The notes beneath the pieces were generated by a model. It worked only from the letters and a program-made list of their open reading frames with translations. It was not told where the DNA came from and ran no database searches. A program made the position numbers and the translations under genes. A stretch of DNA of 64,000 nucleotides, from the NCBI GenBank assembly GCA_963695805.1, contig CAVOHV010000012.1, positions 1 to 64,000 on the forward strand, read 5' to 3'. The DNA is from DASUPK01 sp963695805 (GTDB lineage Bacteria; Actinomycetota; Thermoleophilia; Solirubrobacterales; 70-9). Shown in pieces: positions 42,289 to 51,683 of this stretch. Positions within the stretch are counted from its first letter, which is position 1; every line of letters starts with the position of its first letter.

Positions 42289-42961
42289 CGTCCGACCCGA
42301 AGAAGACCTTGAGCTCCTCCTCCAACCCCGGATCGAGGACGGCCAGCACCTCGTCCCCGGCCTCGAGGATCGTGTCGGGAGTGGGCACGAAGCCCCCCTG
42401 CCCCTCGCGCAGGATCGAGATCAGCAGACTGCCCTCCGGCATGTTCAGGTCACCCACCCTCATGCCCGCGACCCTGCTGTTGTCGCCGAGCATCATCTCG
42501 ATGATCTCCAGCCGCTCCTCGGGAAGGTCGAGCAGATGGACCAGGCCGTACTCGGGCACCTCGTGCTCCAGCAGTCGCAGAATCAGGTCCGTCGCCGACA
42601 CATAGGGCTTGATCCCCAGCAGCTCGAAGTGGGGCCGGTTCCGCGGGTTGTTCACCCGCGCGATGATCCGGTCGACCAGGTACTTCTCCTTAGCCACCTG
42701 GCAGATCAGCATGTTGTCCTCGTCGTCGCCGGTCACCGCGACAACCAGGTCAGCGCGCGAGATCCCCGCCCGCTCCAGCACCCACAGCTCCGAGGCGTCC
42801 CCGTACTGGATGTTGTGCTCGAGCTCCTGCTCGACGGTCAGGTATCGGTTCCGGTTGTCTTCGATCACGGTCACCTCGTGACCCTTCTCGAGCAGTTCCC
42901 GCGCCAGGTTCCATCCCACCTTGCCGGCCCCGGCGATGATGATGTACTTCCCCTCTGCCAT
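42272..42961 (-). CDS. TrkA-type K+ channel/transporter regulator (RCK_N + RCK_C)
   Basis: 229 aa. RCK_N Rossmann motif YIIIAGAGKVGWNLARELLE binds NAD(H) or a nucleotide; the acidic VIEDNRNR follows. A hinge helix and the RCK_C domain (GMRVGDLNMPEGSLLISILR, ILEAGDEVLAVLDP) complete it. Such proteins gate Trk/Ktr/APC potassium and cation transporters from the cytoplasm. It is the second of a pair, three bases after the shorter one. No TrkH gene is in the window. Confidence 0.93.
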   Translation of the reverse strand: MAEGKYIIIAGAGKVGWNLARELLEKGHEVTVIEDNRNRYLTVEQELEHNIQYGDASELWVLERAGISRADLVVAVTGDDEDNMLICQVAKEKYLVDRIIARVNNPRNRPHFELLGIKPYVSATDLILRLLEHEVPEYGLVHLLDLPEERLEIIEMMLGDNSRVAGMRVGDLNMPEGSLLISILREGQGGFVPTPDTILEAGDEVLAVLDPGLEEELKVFFGSDGAGAD

Positions 42962-42964
42962 CGG

Positions 42965-43408
42965 TCAGCTGGTTGACTCGGCCCCGGCCGCCTGCAGAAC
43001 CTCCTTCTCGAGCATCTCAATCGCGATCCGAGTCGGGCAGACGGTGTTCACCCCCTGCTTCGAATACCACTCGGCCCGCAGCGGGTCGAGGATCCGCGCG
43101 ACCACAGTCGGCACATTGAATCTCCGCTTCGCGATCTGAGAGATGACGATATTCGTGTTGTCCCCATCGGTGGACGCTATGAACGCGTCAGCCCGCTCGA
43201 TGCCGGCGGCGGTCAAAGCGTCCTCCTCGAGTCCGGTCCCTACCGTGAACTGACCGCCCGCGTCCTCCCAGGACTTCTCCAGGTTCACCTCGAGGCGGGC
43301 GTGCGCCTCGGGGTCCTCATCCAGGCAGGACACCTCGTGACCCGCGCGCAGCATCGTGCGCGCCACCGAGGAGCCGACCCGCCCACAACCAACGATCAGA
43401 ACGAACAC
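42965..43408 (-). CDS. TrkA-type protein, RCK_N only
   Basis: 147 aa from a GTG. Rossmann motif FVLIVGCGRVGSSVARTMLR, acidic CLDEDPEA, GIERADAFIASTDGDNTNIV and RRFNVPTVVARILDPLRAEW are standard RCK_N. No RCK_C domain follows; the protein ends after TRIAIEMLEKEVLQ. With the full-length partner next door it may form a hetero-oligomeric gating ring. Confidence 0.92.
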   Translation of the reverse strand: MFVLIVGCGRVGSSVARTMLRAGHEVSCLDEDPEAHARLEVNLEKSWEDAGGQFTVGTGLEEDALTAAGIERADAFIASTDGDNTNIVISQIAKRRFNVPTVVARILDPLRAEWYSKQGVNTVCPTRIAIEMLEKEVLQAAGAESTS

Positions 43409-43576
43409 AGCCCGGATGTTAGATGGGAGCGAAACGCGACCCGGCTTCGATCCGGGGCAACTACGGACCTGGCCGCGTAGTTCGACCGCTTGTCCACCGC
43501 CCGGCCAGGCCCGAGACTTCGTCCCGGTCCGAGCGCGCGATGGGCGCGCGTGGGATAGGGGGAGCTGGATATCCAC

Positions 43577-44797
43577 ATGGACGCGACCGAACCTCAAATG
43601 GGCAGCCCACCCATCCCGGGACCGAGCGGGCGCACGGCGGGGCATCTGCGCGCACTCTCGGACAGCGCCACCTATGCGGCTGCTGTCCAGATCGCCCTCC
43701 AGCGCGCCTCCGAGGCCGTGGAATCCGACCTCTGCGTCTACGTCGACGGCGAGCTCACGGAGAGCGCGAGCTCCGAAGCCACGCTGGTGGTGCCGGTGTG
43801 CGGCCGGCTTCGCGACCATCTGGTCCTGGCGCGAACGGGCCGCGAGTTCGACCCCACCGAGCACGAGGAAACCCAGGCGATCGCCCGGGCCCTCAGCCTC
43901 TTCCACCCTGGCCTCGGTTCCGACCTGCTCGAGCGCCTCGCCCTGCAGGACGAGCTCGCCGCCGCCCTCCGCAGGGACGAGATCCAGACCTACTTCCTCC
44001 CCAAGGTCGACCTCCCAACGGCGCGTGTCGCCGGCGTCGAGGCCCTGGCCCGCTGGTTCCATCCCGAGCGCGGCGTCCTCCAGCCCAGCGAGTTCCTCGA
44101 CCTGGCGGAGTCCGGCGGCCTCATGCGGGCGCTGACCGAGCGGGTCATCGAGCTCTCCGCCCGCGCCGCGGGCGACTGGTGGCGCTCCGGCCTCCGGGTC
44201 GAGCTCTCGGTCAACCTCCCCGCCGACGTCCTGGCCGAGCCCGACCCGCGTCTCGAAAAGGCCGTTACAGCCGCCCTGTCCCGGAGCGGCCTGCCCGCGA
44301 CAGCACTCCGGTTCGACGTCACCGAGGACGCGGTCATGAGTGCCGCCGATCCGTCGGAAGCCCTCGAGCGCCTGACCGACCTCGGCATCTCGATCTCGAT
44401 CGACGACTTCGGCACCGGCCACACCTTCATGGACCGTCTCAAGAGCCTCACCGTCGATGAGCTCAAGATCGATCGGTCCTTCATCCACGCCATGGGGCGC
44501 GGCGGCGACAAGGCCCTGGTCCGCTCGACCGTCCACCTCGCCCGCCAGATGGGCCTCCGGGTGGTTGCCGAGGGCGTCGACACCGCTAACGCCTGGCGCC
44601 AGCTCCGCGGCATGGGCTGCGACGCCGCCCAGGGCTTCCTGATCGGCGCGCCGATGCCGGCTCGCGAGTTCCCCGCCTGGATCGCCTCCTGGGACGCGCG
44701 CGGGCGCAAGCTGAACACGATCCCGCGTGAACCGCTGCAGGTGAACAAGGCCCGCCCGAGGAAACGCTCCCACGCCAGGAACAAGGCCCCGGCCTAG
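43577..44797 (+). CDS. EAL-domain cyclic-di-GMP phosphodiesterase with GAF-like N-terminus
   Basis: 406 aa. N-terminal ~110 residues look GAF-like (VQIALQRASEAVESDLCVYV). The EAL domain keeps the catalytic set: VEALARWFHPERG, SVNLPADVL, VTEDAVM, DDFGTGHTF, ELKIDRSFI and AEGVD. It should therefore hydrolyse c-di-GMP to pGpG. Cytoplasmic, no membrane segment. A ribosome site (GGGGGAGCTGG) precedes the ATG. Convergent with the APC permease gene; the two stops overlap. Confidence 0.94.
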   Translation: MDATEPQMGSPPIPGPSGRTAGHLRALSDSATYAAAVQIALQRASEAVESDLCVYVDGELTESASSEATLVVPVCGRLRDHLVLARTGREFDPTEHEETQAIARALSLFHPGLGSDLLERLALQDELAAALRRDEIQTYFLPKVDLPTARVAGVEALARWFHPERGVLQPSEFLDLAESGGLMRALTERVIELSARAAGDWWRSGLRVELSVNLPADVLAEPDPRLEKAVTAALSRSGLPATALRFDVTEDAVMSAADPSEALERLTDLGISISIDDFGTGHTFMDRLKSLTVDELKIDRSFIHAMGRGGDKALVRSTVHLARQMGLRVVAEGVDTANAWRQLRGMGCDAAQGFLIGAPMPAREFPAWIASWDARGRKLNTIPREPLQVNKARPRKRSHARNKAPA

Positions 44798-46749
44798 CTT
44801 TTAACGGTGCCGGATTCCCCCTCCGGCGTGACATCAGCCTCGTCCTCCTCCGGAGGCGCGGTCAACAGCACCCGGCTCGGCGCCTTCCTCAGCACGTACT
44901 CGGTCACCTCGCCGATCTCGTCCGGTCGCGCGCCGCCGATGCCGCCGAGGATCGCGCCCCCTCGGACGCGCGTCGGCGGCTCGCCTCCCATCACGATCAC
45001 CTCCGCCCCGTTGTCCCGGGCCTCCTGGACGATGCCGGACCCCAGCGATCTCGCGGGGATCAGCTTCGTCGTGACCTCGACGTTCTCATACTCGCCGCCG
45101 ACCTCCCGCGCCCGCTCGAGCGCCCTCGCCGCCTGCTCCTGAACGTCCTTGGGCAACGGCGAATCGAGCGGCACCGTGAGCGGCACCTCGGCCACGTAGA
45201 CGACGTCAAGGCGGGGTGGCCGCTCGCCCTGGTCCACCGAAGCGTCCGCAAGCCGGCCCGCCGTGCTGACGATGTCGTCGTCGAGCTTGGTCCCGAACAC
45301 CGGGACCAGGATGGTCGAGTACTCCACCTCCGTCGGCTGCTTCTTGAGCGAGGCCTCCGGCACCTGGACCCGCCTGGTCAGCGGAGTCCCCTCCACGTAG
45401 CGCCGGTAGATCACGTAGAAGACGAGGCCGAACAGCATCCAGCCGCCTCCCACCCAGACGGCCGTGTGGTGAAGGACGAAGACGCTGATCCAGGCGAGGC
45501 CGCTGATCAGCGCCCCGATGATCGACAGCAAGGGCAGCTCGTGCGAACCGATTCTCACGTTCCACGGCACCCGATACGGCCGCTCCAGATCCGGCTCGAC
45601 GACGCGTAATCGGACGATCGAGATCTGCGCGATGGTCACCGCGAGCAGCGCCCCGAACGCGTAGACCCGCGCCAGGAAGCGGATGTCCCCCGGGATCGCC
45701 AGCGCGAGCGCCAGCACGGCCGCGATCCCGATCGCGATATAGGGAGTGGAATAGGTCGACTCGAGCTTGCCCGCCCAGCTCGGGATCTGACGGTTGGTCG
45801 CCAGCACGTAGACGTGGCGCGAGAGCCCCAGCATCGCCCCGTTCGCTGCCCAGAACAGCACCGGCACCGCCACGAGCATCACCGCCCACTTCATGAGGTC
45901 GGAGAGGAACCCGTGGTCGTAGTTGGCGACCACCCCCAGGATCGGCTCCTCGATGTAGCGGCCGGCGAGCGCCGTCTGCGGCCCGTGCGCGGTGGGTTCA
46001 ACCGGCACCGCCATCAGCGCGACCGCTGCGATCCCCGCGTAGATCAGCGGGATCGCGATCGCCCCCACCCCGAGCACCCTCTTCAGGTCGCCCGGCTCGA
46101 ACTCGAGCTCGGGCGCCAGGTCGCTGGCGGCCTCGATCCCCGCGTAGGCGATCGTCGCGACCACCAGCGAATAGACGACGTCCTTGACGGTGGGCGAGCT
46201 GAAGAGATCCAGCTGATCGGTCAACCGATCCGGATGCAGGACCACCAGCAGGCCCACGATGATCACCAGCAGCTGCAGCCCCAGCTCGGCCAGGGCCAGT
46301 ACCACCAGCCGGCGCTGCCGGTTGCGGCCTGTGACATCCGCGATGTTGAGGATCGCGGCGAGCGCGATTACGAGCGCGGCGACCGCCAACTCCACATCGC
46401 CCCCGCCGAAGGTCGACGAGATCGGCGTCAGATAGTGGGAGACCGTGATCGCGGCCGCCGCGATCACGATCAGATAGTCGATCAGGATTGCCCAGCCGGC
46501 GATGAAGCTGATCAGCTCGTTGAACGCGTGGCGCGCGAACGTCGCCGAGCCGCCCCGCTCCCTGAGCATCGCTCCTCCCTCGACGTAGGAGAGGGATGTG
46601 ATCGCGAACATCAGGCCGGCGAGCAGGAAGATGACGGGGGTCAGGCCCAGCCCGCGATCGGCCACCACGCCGATCGAGAAGTAGATCGAGAACCCGACCG
46701 CCGAGGACGCCGCGGCGTACAGGAACGGCACCCCGAGGAGGCGCCTCAT
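44794..46749 (-). CDS. APC-family permease fused to a universal-stress-like domain
   Basis: 651 aa. About twelve transmembrane helices with APC-type sequence (SSAVGFSIYFSIGVVADRGL, LVVATIAYAGIEAASDLAPE, PYRVPWNVRIGSHELPL). Residues ~490-640 form a cytoplasmic UspA-like domain (EYSTILVPVFGTKLDDDIVS, GAEVIVMGGEPP, VLRKAPSRVLLTAPPE). Related to the amino-acid and KUP/KimA-like transporters with regulatory tails. The nearby TrkA-type genes suggest ion-linked regulation, but they are not in the same operon. Confidence 0.92.
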   Translation of the reverse strand: MRRLLGVPFLYAAASSAVGFSIYFSIGVVADRGLGLTPVIFLLAGLMFAITSLSYVEGGAMLRERGGSATFARHAFNELISFIAGWAILIDYLIVIAAAAITVSHYLTPISSTFGGGDVELAVAALVIALAAILNIADVTGRNRQRRLVVLALAELGLQLLVIIVGLLVVLHPDRLTDQLDLFSSPTVKDVVYSLVVATIAYAGIEAASDLAPELEFEPGDLKRVLGVGAIAIPLIYAGIAAVALMAVPVEPTAHGPQTALAGRYIEEPILGVVANYDHGFLSDLMKWAVMLVAVPVLFWAANGAMLGLSRHVYVLATNRQIPSWAGKLESTYSTPYIAIGIAAVLALALAIPGDIRFLARVYAFGALLAVTIAQISIVRLRVVEPDLERPYRVPWNVRIGSHELPLLSIIGALISGLAWISVFVLHHTAVWVGGGWMLFGLVFYVIYRRYVEGTPLTRRVQVPEASLKKQPTEVEYSTILVPVFGTKLDDDIVSTAGRLADASVDQGERPPRLDVVYVAEVPLTVPLDSPLPKDVQEQAARALERAREVGGEYENVEVTTKLIPARSLGSGIVQEARDNGAEVIVMGGEPPTRVRGGAILGGIGGARPDEIGEVTEYVLRKAPSRVLLTAPPEEDEADVTPEGESGTVKS

Positions 46750-46765
46750 GATCGGGCCGGCCTCC

Positions 46766-46966
46766 TCATCCCCGCATCGAGAGGAACAGACGCCCAGAGC
46801 CGAGTGCGATGAAGAGCAACCCGAACAAGACCCCTACCGCCAGCGGCCCCCCTCCTCTCGCCAGGGTGACGATCAGCATCGCGACGCCGAACCCGATGAT
46901 CGTCACCGAGAAGATGCGGACGGCGAGCTGATAGCCCTCGTCAGCCGAGGGCCGTCGCTTGTTCAT
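46766..46966 (-). CDS. Small two-helix membrane protein
   Basis: 66 aa. Two hydrophobic helices (IFSVTIIGFGVAMLIVTLAR, LAVGVLFGLLFIALGSGRLF) after a basic, cytoplasmic N-terminus (MNKRRPSADEGYQ). It lies between the pyrophosphatase gene (11 bases) and the permease gene (16 bases), so the three are one unit. It could be an accessory subunit or a small unknown membrane protein. Confidence 0.78.
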   Translation of the reverse strand: MNKRRPSADEGYQLAVRIFSVTIIGFGVAMLIVTLARGGGPLAVGVLFGLLFIALGSGRLFLSMRG

Positions 46967-46977
46967 CCCTTCGGGAG

Positions 46978-49053
46978 CTACAGGGCGATTATGGGGATGA
47001 TCAGGATGGCAACGATGTTCGCCACCTTGATCATCGGGTTGATCGCCGGCCCGGCCGTGTCCTTGTAGGGATCCCCGACCGTGTCACCGGTGACCGCTGC
47101 GGCGTGGGCCTCCGAGCCCTTGCCTCCGAACGCCCCGTCCTCGATCAGCTTCTTCGCGTTGTCCCACGCGCCGCCTCCGGCGGTCATCGAGATCGCCATG
47201 AAGATGCCGACCACGATCACGCCGATCAGCAGGCCGCCGAGCGCCTGGTACGAGATCACTCCCACGATCAGCGGAACGACGATCGGGATCAGTGATGGCA
47301 GGATCATCTCCCGCTGGGCGGCCGCGGTGACGATGCTGACCGCCCGTCCGTACTCGGGCTTCTCGGTCCCCTGCATGATTCCCGGGTGCTCCCGGAACTG
47401 GCGGCGCACCTCTTCGACCACGCCTGCCGCGGCGCGCCCCACCGCCTCGATCGAGAGGGCCGAGAACAGGTAGACCATCATCCCCCCGATCAGTAGCCCG
47501 ATCAGCACCGGCGGATCGGAGATCGAGAAGCTGAGCGCCTTGTCGCCCGCCTCGGCCTGCAGCTCGTGGGTGAATGCGTTGAAGAGCACGAGTGCAGCGA
47601 GCGCGGCGGAACCGATCGCGTATCCCTTGGTCACGGCCTTCGTCGTGTTCCCGACCGCGTCGAGCGGATCGGTGATGTTCCGGACCTCCTCCGGCAGGTC
47701 CGCCATCTCGGCGATCCCGCCGGCGTTGTCCGTGATCGGCCCGAAGGCGTCGAGGGCCACGATCAGCCCGGTCAGGGAGAGCTGCGCCATCACGGCGACG
47801 CCGATCCCGTAGATCCCTTCGGTCCCGCCGCCGGCGAGTTTCCAGGCGCCCAGGATCGCGAGTGCGAGCACCAGCACGGGCAGGGCCGTCGACTGGAAGC
47901 CCTGGGCGAGCCCCTGGATGATGTTGGTCGCGTGCCCGGTCTCAGAAGCCTCGGCGATGGTCCTCACCGGCCGGAAGCGGGTCGAGGTGTAGAAGTCGGT
48001 GAGGACGAAGAGCGCCGCGGTGACGCCGACCCCGATCAGACCGCAGAGCCAGAGGTCGGCGACGCTCGTGTTGCCGAGCGCCCCGCCGCCGAGCGGGTCG
48101 TCCATCAGCCACTTGGTGATCGGGTAGAAGGCCGCGGCCGAGAGGGCAGCCGAGACAGCAAGGCCCCGGTAGAGCGCCGCCTCGACGTTCCCGGTCCGCG
48201 TACGGACCGAGAGTGCCCCGATGATCGACGCGATGATCGCGACGGCCCCGATCGCGAGCGGGTAGATCGCCACCTCGCGGGTGAAGTCGGGGAACTGGAT
48301 CACGCCCAGGAGCATCACGGCGACTGCGGTGACCGCATAGGTCTCGAAGAGGTCGGCCGCCATCCCGGCGCAGTCGCCGACGTTGTCGCCCACGTTGTCG
48401 GCGATCACGGCAGGGTTGCGGGGGTCGTCCTCGGGAATTCCCGCCTCGATCTTCCCGACCAGGTCGGCTCCAACGTCGGCCGCCTTGGTGAAGATCCCAC
48501 CGCCGAGCCGGGCAAACACGGAGATCAGCGAGCCGCCGAAACCGAGCCCGACGAGAGCGTCGACCGCATCCTTGTCGGTGAGGTCGGTGAAGACGAGCAG
48601 CGCGCCGAAGTAACCGGCCACTCCCAGCAGCGCGAGGCCGACGACGAGCAGCCCGGTGACCGAACCGCCCTTGAAGGCGATGTCGAGCGCGGGCGGAATT
48701 CCCCCGCGAGCCGCCTCCGCCACCCGCGCGTTCGCCCTGACCGAGAGGTTCATGCCGATGAACCCGGCGGCCCCGGAGAGGGTGCCCCCGATCACGAAGC
48801 CGATCGCGGTCTCCACGTTCTGCAGGGGGATCAACAGGATCGCAACGACCACGCCGACCCCGGCGATGATCGTGTACTGGCGCTTCAGGTAGGCACTCGC
48901 GCCTTCCTGCACGGCGCCGGAGATCTCCTGCATACGCTCGTTGCCGGGCGACTTCGCAAGCAGTCGCTGGGTGACCAGCAGTCCGTAGAGAACCGCCGCG
49001 GCCGCGCAGCCGAGCGCGACCACGATTCCGTAATCGGTCCAAAAATCAGTCAA
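46978..49053 (-). CDS. hppA: Membrane H+-translocating pyrophosphatase, K+-independent type
   Basis: 691 aa, ~16 helices, from a TTG start with GGGAG upstream. PPi-binding motifs KAADVGADLVGKIEAGIPED and ADNVGDNVGDCAGMAADLFE, and the C-terminal DTVGDPYKDTAGPAINPMIK. GNTTKAVTKG carries Lys where K+-dependent enzymes have Ala, so it should be a K+-independent proton pump. It recycles pyrophosphate while building the proton gradient. First gene of a three-gene unit. Confidence 0.96.
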   Translation of the reverse strand: MTDFWTDYGIVVALGCAAAAVLYGLLVTQRLLAKSPGNERMQEISGAVQEGASAYLKRQYTIIAGVGVVVAILLIPLQNVETAIGFVIGGTLSGAAGFIGMNLSVRANARVAEAARGGIPPALDIAFKGGSVTGLLVVGLALLGVAGYFGALLVFTDLTDKDAVDALVGLGFGGSLISVFARLGGGIFTKAADVGADLVGKIEAGIPEDDPRNPAVIADNVGDNVGDCAGMAADLFETYAVTAVAVMLLGVIQFPDFTREVAIYPLAIGAVAIIASIIGALSVRTRTGNVEAALYRGLAVSAALSAAAFYPITKWLMDDPLGGGALGNTSVADLWLCGLIGVGVTAALFVLTDFYTSTRFRPVRTIAEASETGHATNIIQGLAQGFQSTALPVLVLALAILGAWKLAGGGTEGIYGIGVAVMAQLSLTGLIVALDAFGPITDNAGGIAEMADLPEEVRNITDPLDAVGNTTKAVTKGYAIGSAALAALVLFNAFTHELQAEAGDKALSFSISDPPVLIGLLIGGMMVYLFSALSIEAVGRAAAGVVEEVRRQFREHPGIMQGTEKPEYGRAVSIVTAAAQREMILPSLIPIVVPLIVGVISYQALGGLLIGVIVVGIFMAISMTAGGGAWDNAKKLIEDGAFGGKGSEAHAAAVTGDTVGDPYKDTAGPAINPMIKVANIVAILIIPIIAL

Positions 49054-49094
49054 GTGATGGCTCCCGGGTCAGAAGGTAAAAGCGGCGCGGCAGT

Positions 49095-49538
49095 CTATCC
49101 GTCAGTGCCGCCGCCGGGCGTCCACAACCCGGAATCGCCCTTCGGCGGCTCTGAAGATCCCTGCTCAGGGGCACTTTCCTCACCCGCGTGCTTGGTGTAC
49201 AGCACCTGTAGCTCGGAGATCGCCTGGCGCAGTTGGGGCTGGGCCTCAGGATTGACGAGATCCACGAGCCCCCGTGCCGCGTCGATCCCGACCTTCGCCT
49301 GCTCGAGGTCGCGTTCGTCGTCCTTGGCGATCCGGCGTGCCGACAGGTTGAGGATGCTGACGGCGCTCTGGAGCACAACATCCTCGACCCGTACGTTGCG
49401 GATCTCCTCCTCCAGCTGGGCACGAAGCTCCTCCTCAGACGGTTGCTCGGCGCCGCTTCGCCCTGAATCGGGTGGCTCCTCGGCTTCGCCTGCGGAGCCC
49501 CCTCTCATCTCCTCCTGATGCTGTTCCTCATCTGCCAC
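49095..49538 (-). CDS. DUF1844 family protein
   Basis: 147 aa from a GTG. Acidic, Gly/Glu-rich N-terminus, then the DUF1844 core: EDVVLQSAVSILNLSARRIA, VGIDAARGLVDLVNPEAQPQ, LRQAISELQVLYTKHA. These short helical proteins are widely conserved in Actinobacteria and other bacteria, usually near infC or translation genes; function unknown. The start overlaps the end of the carboxylate-amine ligase gene by 11 bases. Confidence 0.85.
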   Translation of the reverse strand: MADEEQHQEEMRGGSAGEAEEPPDSGRSGAEQPSEEELRAQLEEEIRNVRVEDVVLQSAVSILNLSARRIAKDDERDLEQAKVGIDAARGLVDLVNPEAQPQLRQAISELQVLYTKHAGEESAPEQGSSEPPKGDSGLWTPGGGTDG

Positions 49539-50736
49539 TGACTGCTCCCTCCGGTGCGTAGGTCCTGCGGGTCTCCTCCACCGAGCGGCGGTAGATCTCC
49601 TCGATCGGCGCGCCCTCGGCAAAGCTTGCGTAGGCGCGCTGCGCGCCGTTTCGCTCCGGCAGATCCACATCCACCCCGAGGGTCTGCCTCGCCGGTCCGG
49701 CCCACTCAACCAGATCCTCCAGCACCTGGCGAGTGGATACGACGCGCCGGTCTCGGAAATCGATCATCTCGCCGTCCATTCCGTAGCGAATCGCGCGCCA
49801 CAGGTTCTCCTCGATCTCGCGCTGGCTCACACCAAGGCGGCCACAAAAACCGCCGCCGGATGAAGGCGACCGCCCCTCGTCGAGATCGATCGCCACCTGG
49901 CCGACGCAGGCGGAGATCAGGGCCGCCACGTTCAGTGATTCGTCCCCGCGTGTCTGGGCGTCACAGATGCGCACCTCGACGGTGCCGAAGGCATGGTGCG
50001 GCCTCACGCTCCACCACAGCTGCGTGGCCTCGACGATCGAGTCGGTTTCCTTGAGCAGTTCCACGAAGTCCGCATACGTGCGCCAGTCGCCGAACGGCTC
50101 GTGAACGCCGCAGCGCGGGAAGGTGCGGGTGAAGATCTCGGTGCGCACCGAGTGCAGCCCGGTGTCGCGATGGTCGAGGAAGGGCGAGTTGGCCGACAGC
50201 GCCAGCAACGGCGGCAGCAGCTCCCGCATCCGATCCGAGACGGCCACGGCGCGATCGGGCCCGTGAACGCCGACGTGAACGTGCAGGCTCCAGGTGTTGT
50301 TTCGCTGGGCGACCCAGCGAAGGTCCTGCTCGAGCCGCTGGTAGTGCTGGGTGTCGATGATGTGCTGGTCGAGGTAGTTGGCCCAAGGGTGGGTGCCCAT
50401 CGCCGCCAGGGCAAGGCCCAAGTCATCGGCGACGCCGAACAGCCGCGCTCGCCTGCTCCGCTGTCTGTCGGCCGCGTCCGCAAAGCTCTCACCGCGGCCC
50501 GAGCGGATCTCGATCTCGGTATCGATCAGCTCGCCCTTGACCGCCGGGGCGAGCTCCGGATCGCGCAGGCAGGCCGCCTGCATCTCCTCGAAGCGATGTT
50601 CGAGGTCGAGAATCGCCGGATCGAGGATCGCGAACTCCTCCTCGATCCCGATCGTGAAGTCGGTCGAGGCCTCGAAGATCTCGCGCACGACCTCGAGGTC
50701 CAGCGCGTCGTGCTGTGGCTCGGGATCGGTTGACAC
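49528..50736 (-). CDS. Carboxylate-amine ligase, glutamate-cysteine ligase GCS2 type
   Basis: 402 aa from a GTG. Typical YbdK/EgtA-like landmarks: FTIGIEEEFAILDPAILDLE, GELIDTEIEIRSGRGESFAD, WSLHVHVGVHGPDRAVAVSD, FGTVEVRICDAQTRGDESLN. Members join glutamate to cysteine or other amines with ATP. With no glutathione synthetase here it may serve ergothioneine-like or gamma-glutamyl chemistry. It is followed, overlapping, by DUF1844 and preceded at 16 bases by rex. Confidence 0.92.
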   Translation of the reverse strand: MSTDPEPQHDALDLEVVREIFEASTDFTIGIEEEFAILDPAILDLEHRFEEMQAACLRDPELAPAVKGELIDTEIEIRSGRGESFADAADRQRSRRARLFGVADDLGLALAAMGTHPWANYLDQHIIDTQHYQRLEQDLRWVAQRNNTWSLHVHVGVHGPDRAVAVSDRMRELLPPLLALSANSPFLDHRDTGLHSVRTEIFTRTFPRCGVHEPFGDWRTYADFVELLKETDSIVEATQLWWSVRPHHAFGTVEVRICDAQTRGDESLNVAALISACVGQVAIDLDEGRSPSSGGGFCGRLGVSQREIEENLWRAIRYGMDGEMIDFRDRRVVSTRQVLEDLVEWAGPARQTLGVDVDLPERNGAQRAYASFAEGAPIEEIYRRSVEETRRTYAPEGAVSGR

Positions 50737-50751
50737 CCGCGACTCGGTCTC

Positions 50752-51429
50752 TCAGGTCAAATAGAAGTAGAGCGCGTAGAGCAGGTCCACGGCGGGGCTC
50801 GACGTGTGAACGGTCACGTCCGGTGGCACCTGCAGCAGCCGCTCGGAGTAGTTGAAGATGATCTTGACACCGGACCTGACCAGGCGGTCGGCGACCTCCT
50901 GAGCCGCGTCGGCGGGAACGGCGAGGACGCCAACGACCACCTGCTCCCCTTCGACGACCTCGTCGATCTGGTCGAAGGAGCGCACCTCGAGGCCGCCGAT
51001 CCGCCGCCCGATCACAGCGGGATCGACGTCGAACATCGCGACGATCCGGAAACCATGGTCGGCGAAGATGTCCGAGCTGGCGATCGCCTGCCCGAGGTGG
51101 CCGGCTCCGAACAGGGCGATGTTGTGCTGGCCGGCGGTGCGGAGGATCTTGCGGATCTCTTCGACCAGCGACTCGACGTTGTAGCCCACCCCCCGCTTGC
51201 CGAACTTGCCGAAGCCCGAGAGGTCGCGGCGGATCTGCGTCGAGTTGATGTGGGTGTAGTCGGAGAGCTCCTGGGAGGAGATCGTGTCCTTGCCCATCTT
51301 CCGAGCCTGGGTCAGAACCTGGAGGTAGCGGGAGAGCCGCGCCGCAACCCCGAGCGAGAGTCGATCCCCGTCCGTGAGGTCCGAGGACCCCTGCTGCTCG
51401 GCGGTCTCAGCCGCCACGTCCTCGATCAT
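50752..51429 (-). CDS. rex: Redox-sensing transcriptional repressor Rex
   Basis: 225 aa. Winged-helix DNA-binding domain (LSRYLQVLTQARKMGKDTIS, STQIRRDLSGFGKFGKRGVG) followed by a Rossmann NAD(H)-binding domain (IALFGAGHLGQAIASS, VAMFDVDPAVIGRRIGGLEV). The C-terminal domain-swap helix VDLLYALYFYLT is present. It represses respiratory and fermentative genes until NADH rises. The ATG overlaps the glutaredoxin-like stop by four bases. I saw no convincing Rex operator inside this compact region. Confidence 0.96.
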   Translation of the reverse strand: MIEDVAAETAEQQGSSDLTDGDRLSLGVAARLSRYLQVLTQARKMGKDTISSQELSDYTHINSTQIRRDLSGFGKFGKRGVGYNVESLVEEIRKILRTAGQHNIALFGAGHLGQAIASSDIFADHGFRIVAMFDVDPAVIGRRIGGLEVRSFDQIDEVVEGEQVVVGVLAVPADAAQEVADRLVRSGVKIIFNYSERLLQVPPDVTVHTSSPAVDLLYALYFYLT

Positions 51430-51683
51430 GCGGACAAGGTATCGAGCCTTGCGCGCAGCCCGTCCGCGTCCAGGAAGAGCTCGGAGACGATCTCGCCGTC
51501 GAGCTCGACAACCGGGATGCGTTCCAGGAAGCGGGCGTGCAGCTCATCGTCGGTCTCGATGTCGACCTCTTGGAGCTCGAAATCGACCCCGTCCGCTCGG
51601 AGTCGCTCCAGTCCCGCTCGCGCCTCGTCGCAGAGGTGGCAGTCAGGCCGCGCGTACAGCCTGACCCGTCGCGAAGGCATCAA
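51426..51683 (-). CDS. Glutaredoxin-like (DUF836) thiol protein
   Basis: 85 aa. Thioredoxin-fold core with the redox pair CHLC in RLYARPDCHLCDEARAGLER, cis-Pro segment IPVVELDG, and a C-terminal helix. Typical small glutaredoxin-family disulfide reductase. The gene's start lies 41 bases inside the tsaD 3' end, and its stop overlaps rex. An NADH-sensing regulator and a thiol protein in one operon fits a redox theme. Confidence 0.93.
   Translation of the reverse strand: MMPSRRVRLYARPDCHLCDEARAGLERLRADGVDFELQEVDIETDDELHARFLERIPVVELDGEIVSELFLDADGLRARLDTLSA

Noticed and set aside
47566..49518. 650-codon plus-strand open frame opposite the pyrophosphatase
   Set aside because: Composition is Arg/Asp/Gly/His biased as expected for the antisense of a membrane protein; hppA on the other strand is unambiguous.
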